Shown here: positions 1-11,999 of the stretch, piece by piece
Numbering within the stretch: the first letter of the stretch is position 1
Layout: every line of letters begins with the position of its first letter
DNA from: Crocodylus rhombifer
Taxonomy: Eukaryota; Chordata; Crocodylia; Crocodylidae
Reading direction: 5' to 3'
Length of the DNA stretch: 64,000 nt
Assembly: GCA_038503035.1 (NCBI GenBank)
Contig: JAVSML010025189.1
Coordinates: forward strand, 1-64,000
Notes under the pieces: generated by a model
Databases searched by the model: none
What the model was told of the DNA's origin: nothing
What the model saw: the letters and a program-made list of their open reading frames with translations, nothing else
Made by a program: the position numbers and the translations under genes

Positions 1-85
1 GGGGGAGCCACCAGCTGGAGCGGCTGTGGGATTCCCCTTGCCCCTGGGACAGCAAGGACAGTGGCAGGCAGGAATTGAGGTTTGA

Positions 86-600
86 GAGGGGAGGGGAGGG
101 AATGTGCCTTTGTGGAGGAAGGAGAGGGGGAGGAAAAGAAGAGTAAGGGAAAGGGAGGGAGAGGGGAATTCTTACCTTCTTTGAGACTTAAAAAGGTTTC
201 TAGCTGCTGCTGCCATGGCATAGTGTGCTTGCCCTGATTGGGAGAAGGGGAGAGAAGGATAGGAGCAAGATGTTGCCATGCCAGTCACTTTTCTGCATCC
301 CCTTTTGTTAAATCCTGGATCCACCCTTGGAGATAAAAGCAAGGCCTGGGTCATTTAAGGCAACTACAAAAAGGCATTGTACACATCTTAAGTGGAATCT
401 GGCTTAGCATCTAATGCAAACTCTGCTAGTAGTGTATGACACTGGAACTGCTACTAGTGTTCCCAAACAGAAATGCTGAGATGGGACCTAAAGATAAATT
501 CTGAGATGGATGGAGGGAGAGGAAAAGTGAGAGAGAAGGAGAGAAATGGGAGGAGAGGGCTAGAAACAGAGGGAAAGGAAAAAATAGATTAAAAAAAAAT
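86..600. repeat. Purine-rich low-complexity tracts
   Basis: Two G/A-dominated stretches lie at about 86-172 and 505-600 on the plus strand, made of irregular GGGA, GAGA and GGAA runs, separated by more ordinary sequence. Open frames crossing them on the minus strand are low-complexity (Ser/Leu/Phe/Pro rich) and are not credible proteins. No transposon ends were seen. Confidence 0.6.
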
Positions 601-3040
601 AGCCACAAGAGTTGGAAGATAGAAATAAAGAATTAAGAAGGGGAACTTAGGGAGGTTATAGAAATAATAGAAAAATGATTACAGAAACAACCTCACCTCA
701 ACAACATCAAAAAGTCTCCTGTGAACATCATTCAGGCAATGTAATTTGGAAAAATACAAGAAAAGTCAGTCGTCTAGCTTAGGACAAACAAATGACAATA
801 AGTAGTTCCCTGTACTGGGGAATGAGTCTTCCTTTCTTACAGTCCCATCTATTCTTCAGCATTGATGGGCTCCACCACACTGACAGATTTAGATTTTGCT
901 TTTTTAAGGACAGATTCTCCCTTTTTTCTTCCCCTCACTTGAACTGCTGGTTATTTCCTTTCCAGTCTAGTCCAGGACCTTGATTCTCTCCTGCCACCTG
1001 ATTCTCAGCACCCTTGATTCGCTCCTGCTTTCCATCTAGTGTACACCTGCACAAAGTGAAAGCTCTGTCTGTGCTGGATGGAGGGCTACAAGTGTTACCC
1101 CCACTTTGCACAGATATAAATGTCTACACGAGGTGTGAAGCAATGGAAAACTAAAGTCCATTAGGAAATGATGGACCTGATTCTTTGTGGGCAGTCTTGA
1201 GTTTAAAGCTTTGCATTTTTGGGAAAGTGGTTTCATTTCTTGCCTCTGTTGACGTGTGACCTCAGTTTTCCATTGGTGAATGGAGATCATATTCCTTTCT
1301 GATCCACTCTAGGACACAGGACTTTCCTTTTTTGGTTGTACGTCATCTAGCACAATGTAGCCATGGTCTAAGTTGTGCCCTCCAGGGTTTATTTAAAAAA
1401 AATGTTATTGGTATTATTGTATGTGTTGGTCCACTTCATTACAGCAACTGTCAAAAAGTATTTGTTGTAAGTAGACTGAACACTCACATCTTGTATTTCC
1501 CCATATTTAATGCAAAGAGTATGGAACTTTTTTCATCATATATACTTATATATTGTTCAGATTAGCTTTTTTAAGACTGTGCCTATTCTTTGTCAACAGT
1601 TATATAACAATGTAGGACTTTATACCAGTGGTGTAGGTGGTAATTACGATAATTATAATAACCTGTTTTTACTTAGTTTCAGTAGTTGGTCCAGGAGTAC
1701 TTGGTTTCTAGTATACTAACTTTTTACAAGAAAAATCTGAACAGAAATCTCAGTTTACTCCTTTGAGTGTAAGCAAGTCAGATGTTTTATATGAGGTCAC
1801 TTCAAGAAGGGGTAGAGTGACATGAGTTTTTTTGGCCTCAAAAGATTGATAATGCCCTATTGAGCTCTTTCTCCACATTACTATTTCAACCTTAACTGTA
1901 GATATCAAAGGTCATTATCATCTGAGAAGTATAGGCATTTGTTCTTCTTGGTCACATTCCTAATATTTAATCTATAAAATCAGGTTTGACTAAGTGGCAT
2001 GAGCATTATCAATGTCAGCATAAAGGTAAAAGACTGAAAAACTGATCTAAATTAGATCCAATTAAAAAATCTTTACTAGGCTTTGGATTAAGCTATGAAG
2101 GAGCCAAGTTCACCTCACTAAATGTGGTCACTTGTCAGTAAGTTTTGGAACATTAGTGGAATAATGTCTGCAGTGGCCCGTTCTTATTTGCTACCATTTT
2201 TGTCTTCTGCAGAAACAGTTTGCCAGAGTTGGTCAATTCTACTGCCTTTTCTCACTAAAAACCACCCTCAAGTTTTTTTATTTATCATTTATTATTTAAA
2301 AATTCAAGTCCTAAAAACAAACTTCCTATTGGTAGTAAGAATGGTGGAGATGAGCATTAATAAAAATATGTGGAAGAAATCAAACCTGTAGGTCTTTTGA
2401 ATGCACACATAGTAAATGGTGCACAAATTACCCACAAGTGGTGGTAGAGGTTGAGTAGGACTTGTTGGCAGTGGCAACGATTTGTCATGGTTAAGGAGGA
2501 TGGTCCCCTGGGTCAAGTAAAGAGTTGTAGATGAGTCTATTGACGGCTAAGAAGGCCAATCCTAGAGCCACAGACTCTTTGGGAGACACTATAGGTGGTG
2601 GTTAAAGGGAAAGTTGAGCTGCAGATTTCTTGGTCTTTTTTCCTTTCCTTCTGTTTCTGTCATTTTTCTGCTTCAAGGGTGAGGCAGTTTTCTTCAAAGT
2701 AAGATGTACCTTCTCTCACAAAACATTGCCATGTAGCCCTGTCCTGGGCAATTAGCAATGTCACACATCTTAATTTTTGCCTTAAGGGGGTCTTTGAAGC
2801 GTTTTCTCTGGCCCCGCATGCCCTTTGTCCTTGGCCAAGTTGGGAGTATAGCAGTTGTTTGGGTAAATGTACATCAGGCATGCACACACAATGCCCTTTC
2901 CACTTCAGCTGATGTTGAATAATCAACACATCTATGCTAGTGGTGTTAGCATCGGTAATGACACCGGCATTTATGTGACAGTCCTATTGTATTCAGATTT
3001 CTGCTGGGATGAATAAAACTGTCCTTAGTATATTTAGTCT
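601..3040. other. AT-rich stretch, no gene seen
   Basis: Ordinary AT-rich sequence. Frames longer than 60 codons occur on both strands but none shows a recognisable domain, splice-site arrangement or protein-like composition. A short segment near 1340-1375 resembles the tail of old tetrapod SINEs (a CTAGCACAATG core), but is too brief to define an element. Confidence 0.5.
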
Positions 3041-3041
3041 C

Positions 3042-3271
3042 AGGGCATTTATAGACATGCTCTGGGAAGATTGGGGTAGTGCTTTAATAAGAGCAGCTCT
3101 GAAAGCTGCTCTAATTAAAGTGCCCAGAGTGTCACGTATAAACGTATAAATGTATATACGTATAAATATATATCAGTATATCACGTATAAAGTCAATTAA
3201 TTGATTCTGCTCTGTTGCACTGTATTTAAAGTGCATTGGAGCAGCTTTACCACATGTGTATAGGTGCCCAA
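3042..3271. mobile_element. Palindromic MITE with internal AT microsatellite
   Basis: The left end (GGGCATTTATAGACATG, about 3043-3059) is matched in inverted form by the right end (CACATGTGTATAGGTGCCC, about 3251-3269). The inverted similarity continues inward through GAGCAGCT / AGCAGCTTT blocks, so the element is about 230 bp with long imperfect terminal repeats. Between 3134 and 3190 it carries an irregular array of GTATAAA/GTATATA units. It has no coding capacity and is a non-autonomous DNA transposon. The superfamily is not determined because no clear target duplication was found. Confidence 0.6.
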
Positions 3272-3519
3272 AGCCAATAAACAGACAGTAAGTCTATGCC
3301 TCTGGGGTAATGTACAGATAATGATCCAAAATACTCTGTTGACTGGCCACTCTATTTAAATCAGTGGAATTGCCTGGGAGCCAGTGCAGGTGTGGGCCTC
3401 TCATACCATAGATGGAAAATAGAGATCACACTGAACATTTGATGACACCTGCCATTAAAGGGTCTTATAACACTTTAGCAACATTGATGAATTAGTCTTG
3501 ATTACTGCCTATGGGCTAG

Positions 3520-3610
3520 GTCAGAACTATTATTACTCCCATTTTTTGATGAAGAAACAGAGAGGGATTTCAAGTGACTTGTTCGCAAGGACCTGAGCTC
3601 CATGGATTTG
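3520..3610 (-). mobile_element. MIR-like SINE fragment
   Basis: The plus strand reads ATTATTACTCCCATTTT, then GATGAAGAAACAGAGAGG, then AAGTGACTTGTTC. This is the reverse complement of the conserved MIR core (CTCTGTTTCCTCATCTGTAAAATGGGAATAATA type). It is diverged and truncated. Confidence 0.5.
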
Positions 3611-5190
3611 CATGGAAGGGAACCCAATTCTGTTGCCTTCCTATCAGGTACTTCCAGCAAAAGATCCTCTAGAATGACAGGTGGTTATCAGAGTATTAGT
3701 TGGAATGAGGTGCAATCAAGACTTTTGCAATCAAGCAATACATTACGAATTACTTTGAGAACAACATTTTAGCAGCAGCACTGAAATCAGCCCCTCAGTG
3801 GTTCTAACAATTCCTCCAGGTCTTAGAGAATCTGGCCTGAAAGATCATTCAGGTGCTGCTTTGCCATTCTGCGCAGAAAGAAGTGGCAGATTTGATTTCT
3901 TCTTTCATTATGCCATGCATGTCCAAGAACCTTGCATGGATTAAAAAAGCTACGGTATGTATAATCAATTCTAGGGGAAAAAAAACATAGCACAAGAAGA
4001 GCTGAAAGATCTATAACCATGTACTACACCAAGTGCAATAATTGTGCTTCATATCGTTTAGCTGAGGCACTGTAAATTTATTCTGAATAAAGAAAGTGTG
4101 TCTTCCTTATGCACTGGTAAATTTGAGGGATGGAATGATTCATAGAGATTCATAAATCTATTACTGATATATTCATGACCCTTTTCATTTTTAATGGACT
4201 CGAAATACTTATTTCCTGAGGTATAGTTCACCTCTAATATTGTAAGGAACTTTCTGGCATTTTCTGCACTCGATCCTAAAGCCTGGACTTAGTTTATTTT
4301 ATACCTCTAGTGTCACAGAAGCTAAAATGGCCATGCTAGAAGTGACTGATTCAAATCAAACACAATATAATGGAGAAACTTAAGCAGGAGAGGTCATCTT
4401 ATGGATATTCATTTCTCTTTCTATTAACAGAGATTACTGACACATGTTACTCCTCTGGGTGGATATACTGTTTAAGATTTTATTACCTGGTGGATAAATA
4501 TGAGGAAGTATGTCCCAATAGTAAGAACAAGGCACCCGGAGCAAAATGTCTTATGTTATCTTTCAATGCCATTCAGACAGGCTGAAACTGGCTGTGTAAA
4601 TCCTAAACTTTAGGTACTCAAGTTCTGAAAATATTAGTCCTTTCTCTGGTTTGGATTGTTCTAAGTATAAGGATCCCTGATAAGTAATCAATGTTTGTAG
4701 ACCATTCAGAGTGAAATCCTGATGACTTAAATGATGAATTACTATTATTACCTTGTGCCAATCCTCCACACAGGGTGAATTTCCCTCTTTGCAGTCATTA
4801 GTTGAAAGATATTATAAAACTGCATGTATTTACTATTTTTTTCTGCTTCGGGGCCTGATTCAAATGATGTCAGTAAGCACTTCACTGAGATTTAGGCATT
4901 AGTTGATGCCTAAGTCCTGAAGAATGCTATCAAATCCCTCGGCACCAATACACTAAAAACTCATTATGACGTGAAATCCAGCATGTTGCTTACATTTGAG
5001 ATGGCAAGGATACCTACGTGGACAGACTTAGATGCACATGTCCTCATTTCAGCAGGTAGCTCTCACTTGCCTTCGAGGGCAATTTAAATTGGTTCTGCTG
5101 ATGTCCATGGAGCCAGCCATACCATTAAGCTGACAAAAAACAGAACTAACATCAAGAGCACTGAATTCAGCTAAACCCTGGGAGTGCTGC
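3611..5190. other. AT-rich stretch, no gene seen
   Basis: No recognisable coding exon, RNA gene or mobile element was found. The open frames here (up to about 70 codons) have no family resemblance. Confidence 0.45.
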
Positions 5191-5194
5191 CCAG

Positions 5195-5495
5195 CTCTTA
5201 CCCTTAGCTTAGTGGTTAGAACAGCCTCCCAGTACATAGGAAACCTGTATTCTAGCCCCTCCTCTGCATGGATTTGAAACAAGATCTCTAACTTCCCAGA
5301 AGAGCACCCTAAACACCAGGATAGCTAATAGAGAATGGTACTCACCGGCCCATCTGTTGAAGTAGAGCCATTGGGCAGCCAACAGTGCGAGTCATGAAAA
5401 GAAGCAAGGGGGAGCTGGATGCTGTAGCCTAGTGGCTAGGGCATTCCTCTGGAAGTAGGGAGTCTTGGGTTCTAGTGTCAGGTCCTATGGGCATT
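5195..5495 (+). mobile_element. Two MIR-like SINE fragments
   Basis: At about 5205-5290 and again at about 5425-5490 the plus strand carries the typical MIR-like opening (TAGTGGTTAGAACAG and TAGTGGCTAGGGCATTCC), followed by a tract resembling 'gggttctagtcc'. They are old, diverged copies. The intervening sequence is unassigned. Confidence 0.45.
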
Positions 5496-6600
5496 CCTGG
5501 TTTTTTTCCCTCAAATAACCATCGCATGTCAAATGCATAAAGAGTGCTTGGAAGAAGGAACCAACCCAGGATTTCTCTTTCCTATGAAGCTCTATCTCAG
5601 AAGACAGCAGGCACAAATTTCTTCCTGTTTTCTTTCTTCACATAACCCAGAAACAACCCCAACACAACTCTTTCCAGGGGAAGCTATAGCCCATAGTCTG
5701 CAGACACAGCTTCCTGGTTGTTTCTTTGCCTTATCCTGAGTGAGAATTCAGTACACCACCATTTTCAATCCCCTATCTTGAGAGAGACAGAAGAAGACTG
5801 TCTAAGAAGTGTGACTCCGTATATGTCATGAATTGCAAGTAAATGGAAACACGAAAGCTTGAGAGGGGCTGTTGTTTGGACGCATGTCTGGGCACTTTGC
5901 TTTTCTTATTGGCTGTACTTATGGATTTCTGAATTCCCCTTGTGAGGCACACAGACATTCTCTGTATAGATCATCTAAGCTATAAAACTGAATCATTCTT
6001 AGGAGTCTTTGAAGCCTCTCCACTGATTGTATGGCAATGCTGGACCCTCCACCAGGACATTCTGAATCTCCTTCCTTGGAGAAGTGCTCCAAAGTTGGGT
6101 GTTGCCCCGAATCAGTTTAGGTACATATTAGGGCACTTTGAATGCTGTTTTGTCTGCAGAAGTCATACCATTGACTTCCCGTAATACTGAAAATATAAAT
6201 GTGAATCCTACCATTTCAAGGTATTTCATGCTTTCCACAGAGGCATAGATTAGATTTGATGAAGGAGGAAAAAATACCAATATGTTTAATAATTTAGGAG
6301 CACTTATTAGTGCTGAATTGCTTATAGGTCTATTAGGGCTGCCATAGTAAGATCCCAATCACAGAAGTAACAACTTCTATAAAAAGATATTACCAGTACT
6401 TAGCTCAAAACAGTGCATGGAATCCCAGGTTTTGGCTACTTCCTTATAGGTTTTGAAAACCTCGGTTTGCCTACATTAGCACTGCACAGGTTAATTACAA
6501 GTACTTGCCATTTTTTTCTTTTAATAAATAATACATTTGCCAGAAAGAGGGAGTTGTTGGGAGACTCAAACTCTTCGCAAATGTCAGTCAATTTGTTCAA
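5496..6600. other. No gene seen
   Basis: Mixed-composition sequence. A 68-codon plus-strand frame at 5533-5739 and an 80-codon frame at 5942-6184 have no recognisable domains and no flanking splice signals that I would trust. Confidence 0.4.
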
Positions 6601-6925
6601 TAGTTTTGGCTGAAAAACATGGTGAAAATGATTTTAAAGAAAACCATCAACACTTTTAATTGAACACGTTCTATATAAAATGGTTTATTTAGGAAATGCC
6701 AAAATATTTCAACAAAAAGTTTTCAACTTTTTTGTGTTGGGAAAAAAAATTAGAACTGATGTAAAAGAAAAATAAAAGTTGAAATCACTGGCAAAACCAA
6801 ACATTTCATTTTGGGGCAATTTTTGAAATTGTATTAATTTTACTTATTTTATTTGTTTTTCCTATTTTATTGCAAAACCTTAACAAACCTGTGTTGTTTT
6901 GACCAACATTATTTTTTCATGCACG
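6601..6925. repeat. AT-rich interspersed repeat candidate
   Basis: A stretch dominated by AAATTTT, CAAAA and TTTTGAAA blocks on both strands. Similar blocks recur at about 9530-9820, 46300-46510 and 57270-57550. The shared texture suggests an old, palindromic, AT-rich transposon family, but by eye I cannot separate homology from low complexity. Confidence 0.3.
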
Positions 6926-8940
6926 GATCCAAAAAAATGCCCTGTTTTATTGCTTACCAAGTTGGATAAAACCAGTTAATTTTAGTTGTTTAATAGAAAT
7001 TGCCTAAACTTTAATTTCCATGCTGTTCACTCAGGATATGCATGTCTGCTGTTAAGTGATTCCAATTATTTAATGCAAAGCACCCAGACATTATCACTAT
7101 TCATTTGCAGCAACTATTTCTCATAGTAATTTAATACCCAGAATTACTCTGCAGGAGCAAATCCAGATATTCTGGATGAAACAGGCTGAATCATTCATTC
7201 ATTAATTCATCTGATTAATGTTAGCATTCTTCATAAAATAACTTATTTGTGAATAGTCATGGCCCTTACCAGTCCAATTCACTCATGCATAAAGGGCCAG
7301 CGCAAGGTCTGTGTGGCACTTACATCTCAGTTAAGAAATGTTTTGAGGGTTCATGTGGGACTTACGTGATGAATAGATCTTGTTCTGGTCCAACACACAG
7401 AGGTGAATTTTGCCTTCATGACCAGTTCAAATAATAGGCTCCTTACATAAAGCACATATTGACATTGTAAGGTGCTATTAAGAGCTGTAGTGAGCCATTG
7501 TCATGAACCATGACCAAAGTGCTCCCAAAGTTGTCCTAATTCATTATTGAAATGACTTCCTTTGAATTATTAAGGCTAACTGTGTCGATGAATTCAGATC
7601 CCTTTCATAAGGAGCGTTCTCTTACAGTGAGTCCCATTTTCTGTTTATCCATCTTCCTCCTCAAAGTCATGAGACCTAGCCAAAACCAAGAACTGGAGTG
7701 GTGTCTATTAAGAATCTGTCCGTGATGTTTTTCAGTAATCTGGACAGACGGTCACTAAGCGAAGCTGGACTCCCCTTCTTATCAGCCAGTGGCTTTGAAG
7801 AGTGTTGGACTGAGATATTAACCCTAGTGCCCTATATGTTAGGCTACAACTCCACATTCCTTATTGACTCAACCAGTTATTCTTAAAAAAGTTTAATTTA
7901 ACTTAAAATACATTACTTTAGTGTTCTTATGGCAACATGTCAGAGAGCTAAACAGGAGGGCCTCTCCCTAGGTGAGTACCCACACCAATTACCAAATTAT
8001 TCAGTGGGAAAAGAACACATCCAGGGCATGGGGTGGGGGGACACCCAGGTCCAATTCCTTTTTGTGTCTAATGGGATTTGCACACATGCCCAGGACATAG
8101 TGCATTCTGAAGTGTGCGTCTGGGTGGGATCCTGTTGATGCCATTCCACTTTCTATATAGTATTGCAAGTTCACTGGAACAGGAACACAACCATCCTCTC
8201 AAGTGAATGGCCCGATGACCAAGCAAGAGAGTTGGTGATCGCCTTAGTAACAAAGTATATGGAAAAAATGAAACAGTCTCAACAGGAGAGACTAGGAACA
8301 CCCCTTACAAATATTGCAGGATACTCAACATCAACAACAGTCAAATTTGCAGATCTCATGCTTCATGGCTTAAGGCAAATGCTAATATTTAGAGATCACC
8401 AAGAAAGAGCAGATTATCTACTTTCTCACACTTTCTTCTGAAATGTCTCATACTGGTTGGTGTGAGACAGGATGAGATGGATCTCATAATTGATCCAGTC
8501 TGGTAATTCCTGTGTTCGCAACCATGGCGTTGACCTCCCATGCTTTGTTCCAGATTGGGATGAGTTATTTTACTTCCCTGAGCAGTGACTGCTTATCAGA
8601 GTCCTGTGGTTCCTCTTGGTGGTATTCTGTGCATTTAGTTAACTGCATTCTGAACGTTCGCATCTGCACTCCCTAAGGAAGCAATTGCTGTTCATTATAT
8701 GCATTTTCTCCATTACCTTTCCAAGAAAACTGAGGGAACTGTTATTTTCACTGATATACATCTAACTGTTGGTCACATTTTGCAAATTAGCATAAGATAT
8801 TCACCTTCTATAAAGTGAATAGCTAATCTTATAAAGAACTTGATATATAATATTTATTAGAGCGTGCATAAATTGTTCTTTTAACCAGCCAGAAGATGAG
8901 AACTTCTTTAATAGGAAAAGGCTGAACAGACCTAAAATAT
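6926..8940. other. No gene recognised; one unassigned 92-codon frame
   Basis: No mobile element was recognised. A plus-strand frame at 8163-8441 encodes 92 residues with protein-like composition (charged, amphipathic first half). A polypyrimidine stretch ending in AG at about 8158-8160 could serve as a splice acceptor just upstream. I do not recognise the protein, and chance is a sufficient explanation. Confidence 0.4.
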
Positions 8941-8950
8941 AAATAACAGC

Positions 8951-9181
8951 CTACAATGAGAACGTTTGGAACCATTTAATAGCCAGTGAGCCATCATTTC
9001 CTCCTTTCATCAGTGCATGTAAAAATGTTATACTATCTCCTTGTTCAACCTCCACCATAAAATTAATTACCTTTGGATAGACCCCATTTAATTGCTCATA
9101 AAATTGATCTGACTTTCCAGCTTTTATAGCAACCACTATGTCATCAACAAAAGTGCCCAGAATAAATAAGACATTCTTTTT
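8951..9181 (-). pseudogene. Penelope-like element reverse transcriptase fragment
   Basis: The minus strand is open from about 9181 down to a stop at 8951. Its translation contains TFVDDIVV, an FVDD version of the reverse transcriptase catalytic motif C. About ten residues later comes DQFYEQLNGVYPKVINFMVE, then DSITFLHALM and a DGSLAIK segment. In Penelope-like elements the YVDD motif is followed at this spacing by a segment of the form 'F...LN..HP.I.FT.E.E....LPFLD', then 'DGSL...VYRKPTHT'. The order and spacing match. The final VYRKPT-type segment has decayed, and no GIY-YIG endonuclease or upstream fingers domain could be followed. It is therefore an old, short, inactive fragment. A different RT lineage is less likely, because CR1 in this window has FADD in a different context (IFISDLDEG upstream, KMWGDVG downstream). 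The assignment rests on motif reading alone. Confidence 0.6.
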
Positions 9182-10790
9182 TCTGTCTCTGATATAATCA
9201 CAAAATGAAAGCTAAGTGTGTGCTCAAATACATCTGGGCAGGCTGTGGCTACTTCACTAATGCCTGGACTGACTCGACAGACTTTCAACAGTCTGCTCAC
9301 AGGAAAGACACACAGGCAGAATTAGCAAATCAGTTTTCCGGCAGCATACCATCTACTGGAGGCCAGCATTATGAGATGAGTCATATCAGGAAATTTGATG
9401 GAACCCTCATTGGTAAACTGCGGTGTGTAGATGTGGATGGCATTACTATTTACTTATCAGAGAGGAAAAAGACTTACTAGTAGAGTTAGGCAAATAATTG
9501 GGTGTTTTTGTTGTTGCTTTTTTTTAGATTTGATTGAAGTTTTGAAAAATTGAAGGCAAAAGTTTTGGGTCACCCTGAACTGCAGTTGTTAAAAAATTTC
9601 TGAGCCATTTGGGGCTGAAAGAATTATGATGACTCCAAGCAAAACATTTTATTCAGTTTTTGAGGGATTTTTTAAAAAAAATTTCATAAATAAAATTGAA
9701 GTGTATTTGAAATGAAATGACTTTTATCATCAAAAGATGTAGTAATGTAGATGGTGGCAAAATGAACTGTTTAGACTTTTTAGATTATTTTTCATCACTG
9801 AATTGAAACATCAAAACACTCATTTGTAACGGGCTGGAGCCAGCCCAGATCTGCATTTTTTCAGCAAAGCAATATTTCGCTTAACAAATTATCCTAGTTC
9901 CACCTCCTATTACCTGACTCCTACCTCTGCTGATACAAGATTAGTACCCATGTTAGATTTTTTACTTTAGCGATTTGTCAACCTAACTTCTAAATGGCTT
10001 GATAGACAAAGTCTGTTTCCAAATTTAAGAGATGTAATTGTTAGGAAGGTTTAATCCTACTATTCGAGCGACATTTACCTTTACTGAATTTCATCGTCTT
10101 TACCCTTTTGATTTAGTCCCCTTAATTATCTAACTCCTACCGTATAGCATTGGCATCTTCTGATGCTTAGAAATACATTTGACAAAACCTAGTCCTCAAG
10201 GCAGTGCCTGTAACAGCTTTACTGGAGACATTTGAAAAAGTAGCTGGCAGCTACGGCAGACACGTAAGTTCTGAGCACAGACACACATAGACAAAAACAG
10301 ACAGGAGAATACTTCTCCCAGATGTTTTCACACTGTGGAAGTCATTAATCAAAGAAGATAATGGAGAGGAAAAAAGTGTCCCTAGTCACTTAAGGAATAA
10401 ATATCATTTGTATTAATTACAAGGAGACAGTAGTGCCTGCTACTTAGAAAACTGGGGGGGGGGGGGCAGTGAAATCAAATTCCTAGGATGCTGTCCCAGT
10501 TCTGCCATTAACTGCTTGGTTTTTTGGGTAAACTTACTGAAGGCATAACCACACCGCAAACTTACTGTGCCAAGCAGCAGCACACTCAGACACGCCATGT
10601 TGCTCCATGCAGGTTGTTTCTGGGACTGGAGGCAATTCAACTGCTTTTGCGAGGTGCTGGAGGCAGGCTAATTATCACAGCCAAGGGGCAGTAACAATTA
10701 GCCCATCAGCTTGCTAATGATCTCTCCTGCAGTGTCCTGTAAGCAAGGTTAAATTGTGTTGGGTTCAGAAGTGTATAATGTTTGCCTGAC
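9182..10790. other. No gene seen; AT-rich repeat texture and a G run
   Basis: The 9530-9820 portion shares the AAATTTT-rich texture noted at 6.6-6.9 kb. A run of 14 G lies at about 10453-10466. A 91-codon plus-strand frame at 9205-9480 has no recognisable domain. Confidence 0.4.
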
Positions 10791-10799
10791 AGTGACTTG

Positions 10800-10896
10800 T
10801 AGGCTAGACGGGACCGAAGTCTTCATTAGACTATGGCAGGGGGCTGGACTCGATGATCTTCCGGGGTCCCTTCCAGCCCCACCATCTATGAAAAAA
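10800..10896 (+). mobile_element. CR1 LINE 3' end (short copy)
   Basis: It carries the CR1 3'-terminal signature GGGGGCTGGACTCGATGATC followed by GGTCCCTTCCAGCCC and CATCTATGAAA. Only the last 100 bp or so is present, typical of severe 5' truncation during target-primed reverse transcription. Plus orientation. Confidence 0.85.
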
Positions 10897-11404
10897 AAGA
10901 GCAAAGCGGTCCAAAGTGAGAAGTTGTACTAAAGTCTGACTCTGGGCTCCATTGTTTCCAGTGTAAAAGTGGTATTAGAAAAACCTCCTCACATTTCAGT
11001 TGCCCCCCTGCTTTGTAATCAGAGGAAATCAAACATAGTGGCACTTTACACAGAGAATTAGTTCCTTTTATTCATTTTATACTAGTTACATTTTCACTTT
11101 CTTTTTTACCAGTTCTCATTTTACTTGTACAGGAAAGGAAAAATGTGAGTCCTAATATCTTTCTCTCTGTGCCATCTGTTTTCTACTTTGTATTTCTTTC
11201 CTGAATAAACTTGCTTTATTTGATCCCTTATCAGTACTTGTACCCAGACCTTTTTTTTTTCCTTCTGTGCCTTTCGATGATCAAGCTGGCACCCACAATG
11301 CAGGGTAAAGATGTTTTATTGATTTGTTCATTAGCATGACAGAATTACCCTATTCTTCTGTATATACCTCTTAGTACAGTCTAACTCCTAAAAGAAAAAT
11401 AAGA

Positions 11405-11510
11405 AGGTTGATTTTCAGAGATGCCAAGTATTAGCACCTACCAGCTTCTTCAGCTGGAGCTGTGGGCAGTCAGGGTATAGCATCTCAGTGGTGGGAACTT
11501 GGTATATTCC
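11405..11510. mobile_element. Old interspersed repeat fragment (TTTTCAGAG type)
   Basis: It contains GATTTTCAGAGATGCCAAG followed by ATTAGCACC and a CAGCTGGAGCTGTGGG stretch. This pattern is common in an old sauropsid palindromic repeat family. A related copy lies at about 46860-47025. Confidence 0.35.
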
Positions 11511-11599
11511 ACTGAAATCAATGGATGGTTGCATATCCCCATCCCAAACCTCTAAGGATTTGTATTATTTCATGGTGAATATTAAACCTACCAATGTTA

Positions 11600-11726
11600 T
11601 TGGTTTACTTGACTTTGTAGCAAGTTTACTCAACTTACTTGTACAGTTTACCTGACTTTGTAGCAAGACTCCTAGCAAGACTCCTTCAAGACTTCGTAGC
11701 AAGACTCCTGTAGCAAGACTCCTCCT
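11600..11726 (+). repeat. Short tandem repeat, GTAGCAAGACTCCT unit
   Basis: The motif TAGCAAG(A/T)CTCCT recurs about five times between 11617 and 11725 with variable spacers. Further upstream are looser copies of a longer unit (ACTTGACTTTGTAGCAAG). Unit length is 14-35 bp and imperfect. It directly abuts the hAT MITE. Confidence 0.75.
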
Positions 11727-11746
11727 TCTGCTCTTTCCACGTAGCT

Positions 11747-11935
11747 CAGGGGTGGGCAAAATGTGGCCTACAGGCCAGATGCAGCCCACCAGGCCCTATT
11801 CTATCTGGGCTGTGGCGCCCCTAAAAAATTTAGAAAATTTATATTTATCTGCCCCTGGCTGCCTGTCATGTGGTCCTCGATGGTTTGCCAAAACTCATTA
11901 AGCGGCCCTCCACCCAAAATAATTGCCCGCCCCTG
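11747..11935 (-). mobile_element. hAT MITE, copy 1 (CAGGGGTGGGC termini)
   Basis: A 189-bp non-autonomous element with inverted ends CAGGGGTGGGC / GCCCGCCCCTG. It is the reverse-orientation sibling of the copies at 17772-17958 and 33545-33708: the right half here (CACCCAAAATAATTGCCCGC) is the reverse complement of their left half. The flanking octamers ACGTAGCT and GTATAGCT agree at 5 of 8 positions and all three differences are transitions, as expected for a decayed 8-bp hAT target duplication. Frames crossing it are not genes. Confidence 0.85.
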
Positions 11936-11999
11936 GTATAGCTCCGTTGTCCAGACCAGGCAGAAAGACAAGGAGGAGCCCGCCACTTCTACTTCAGCA

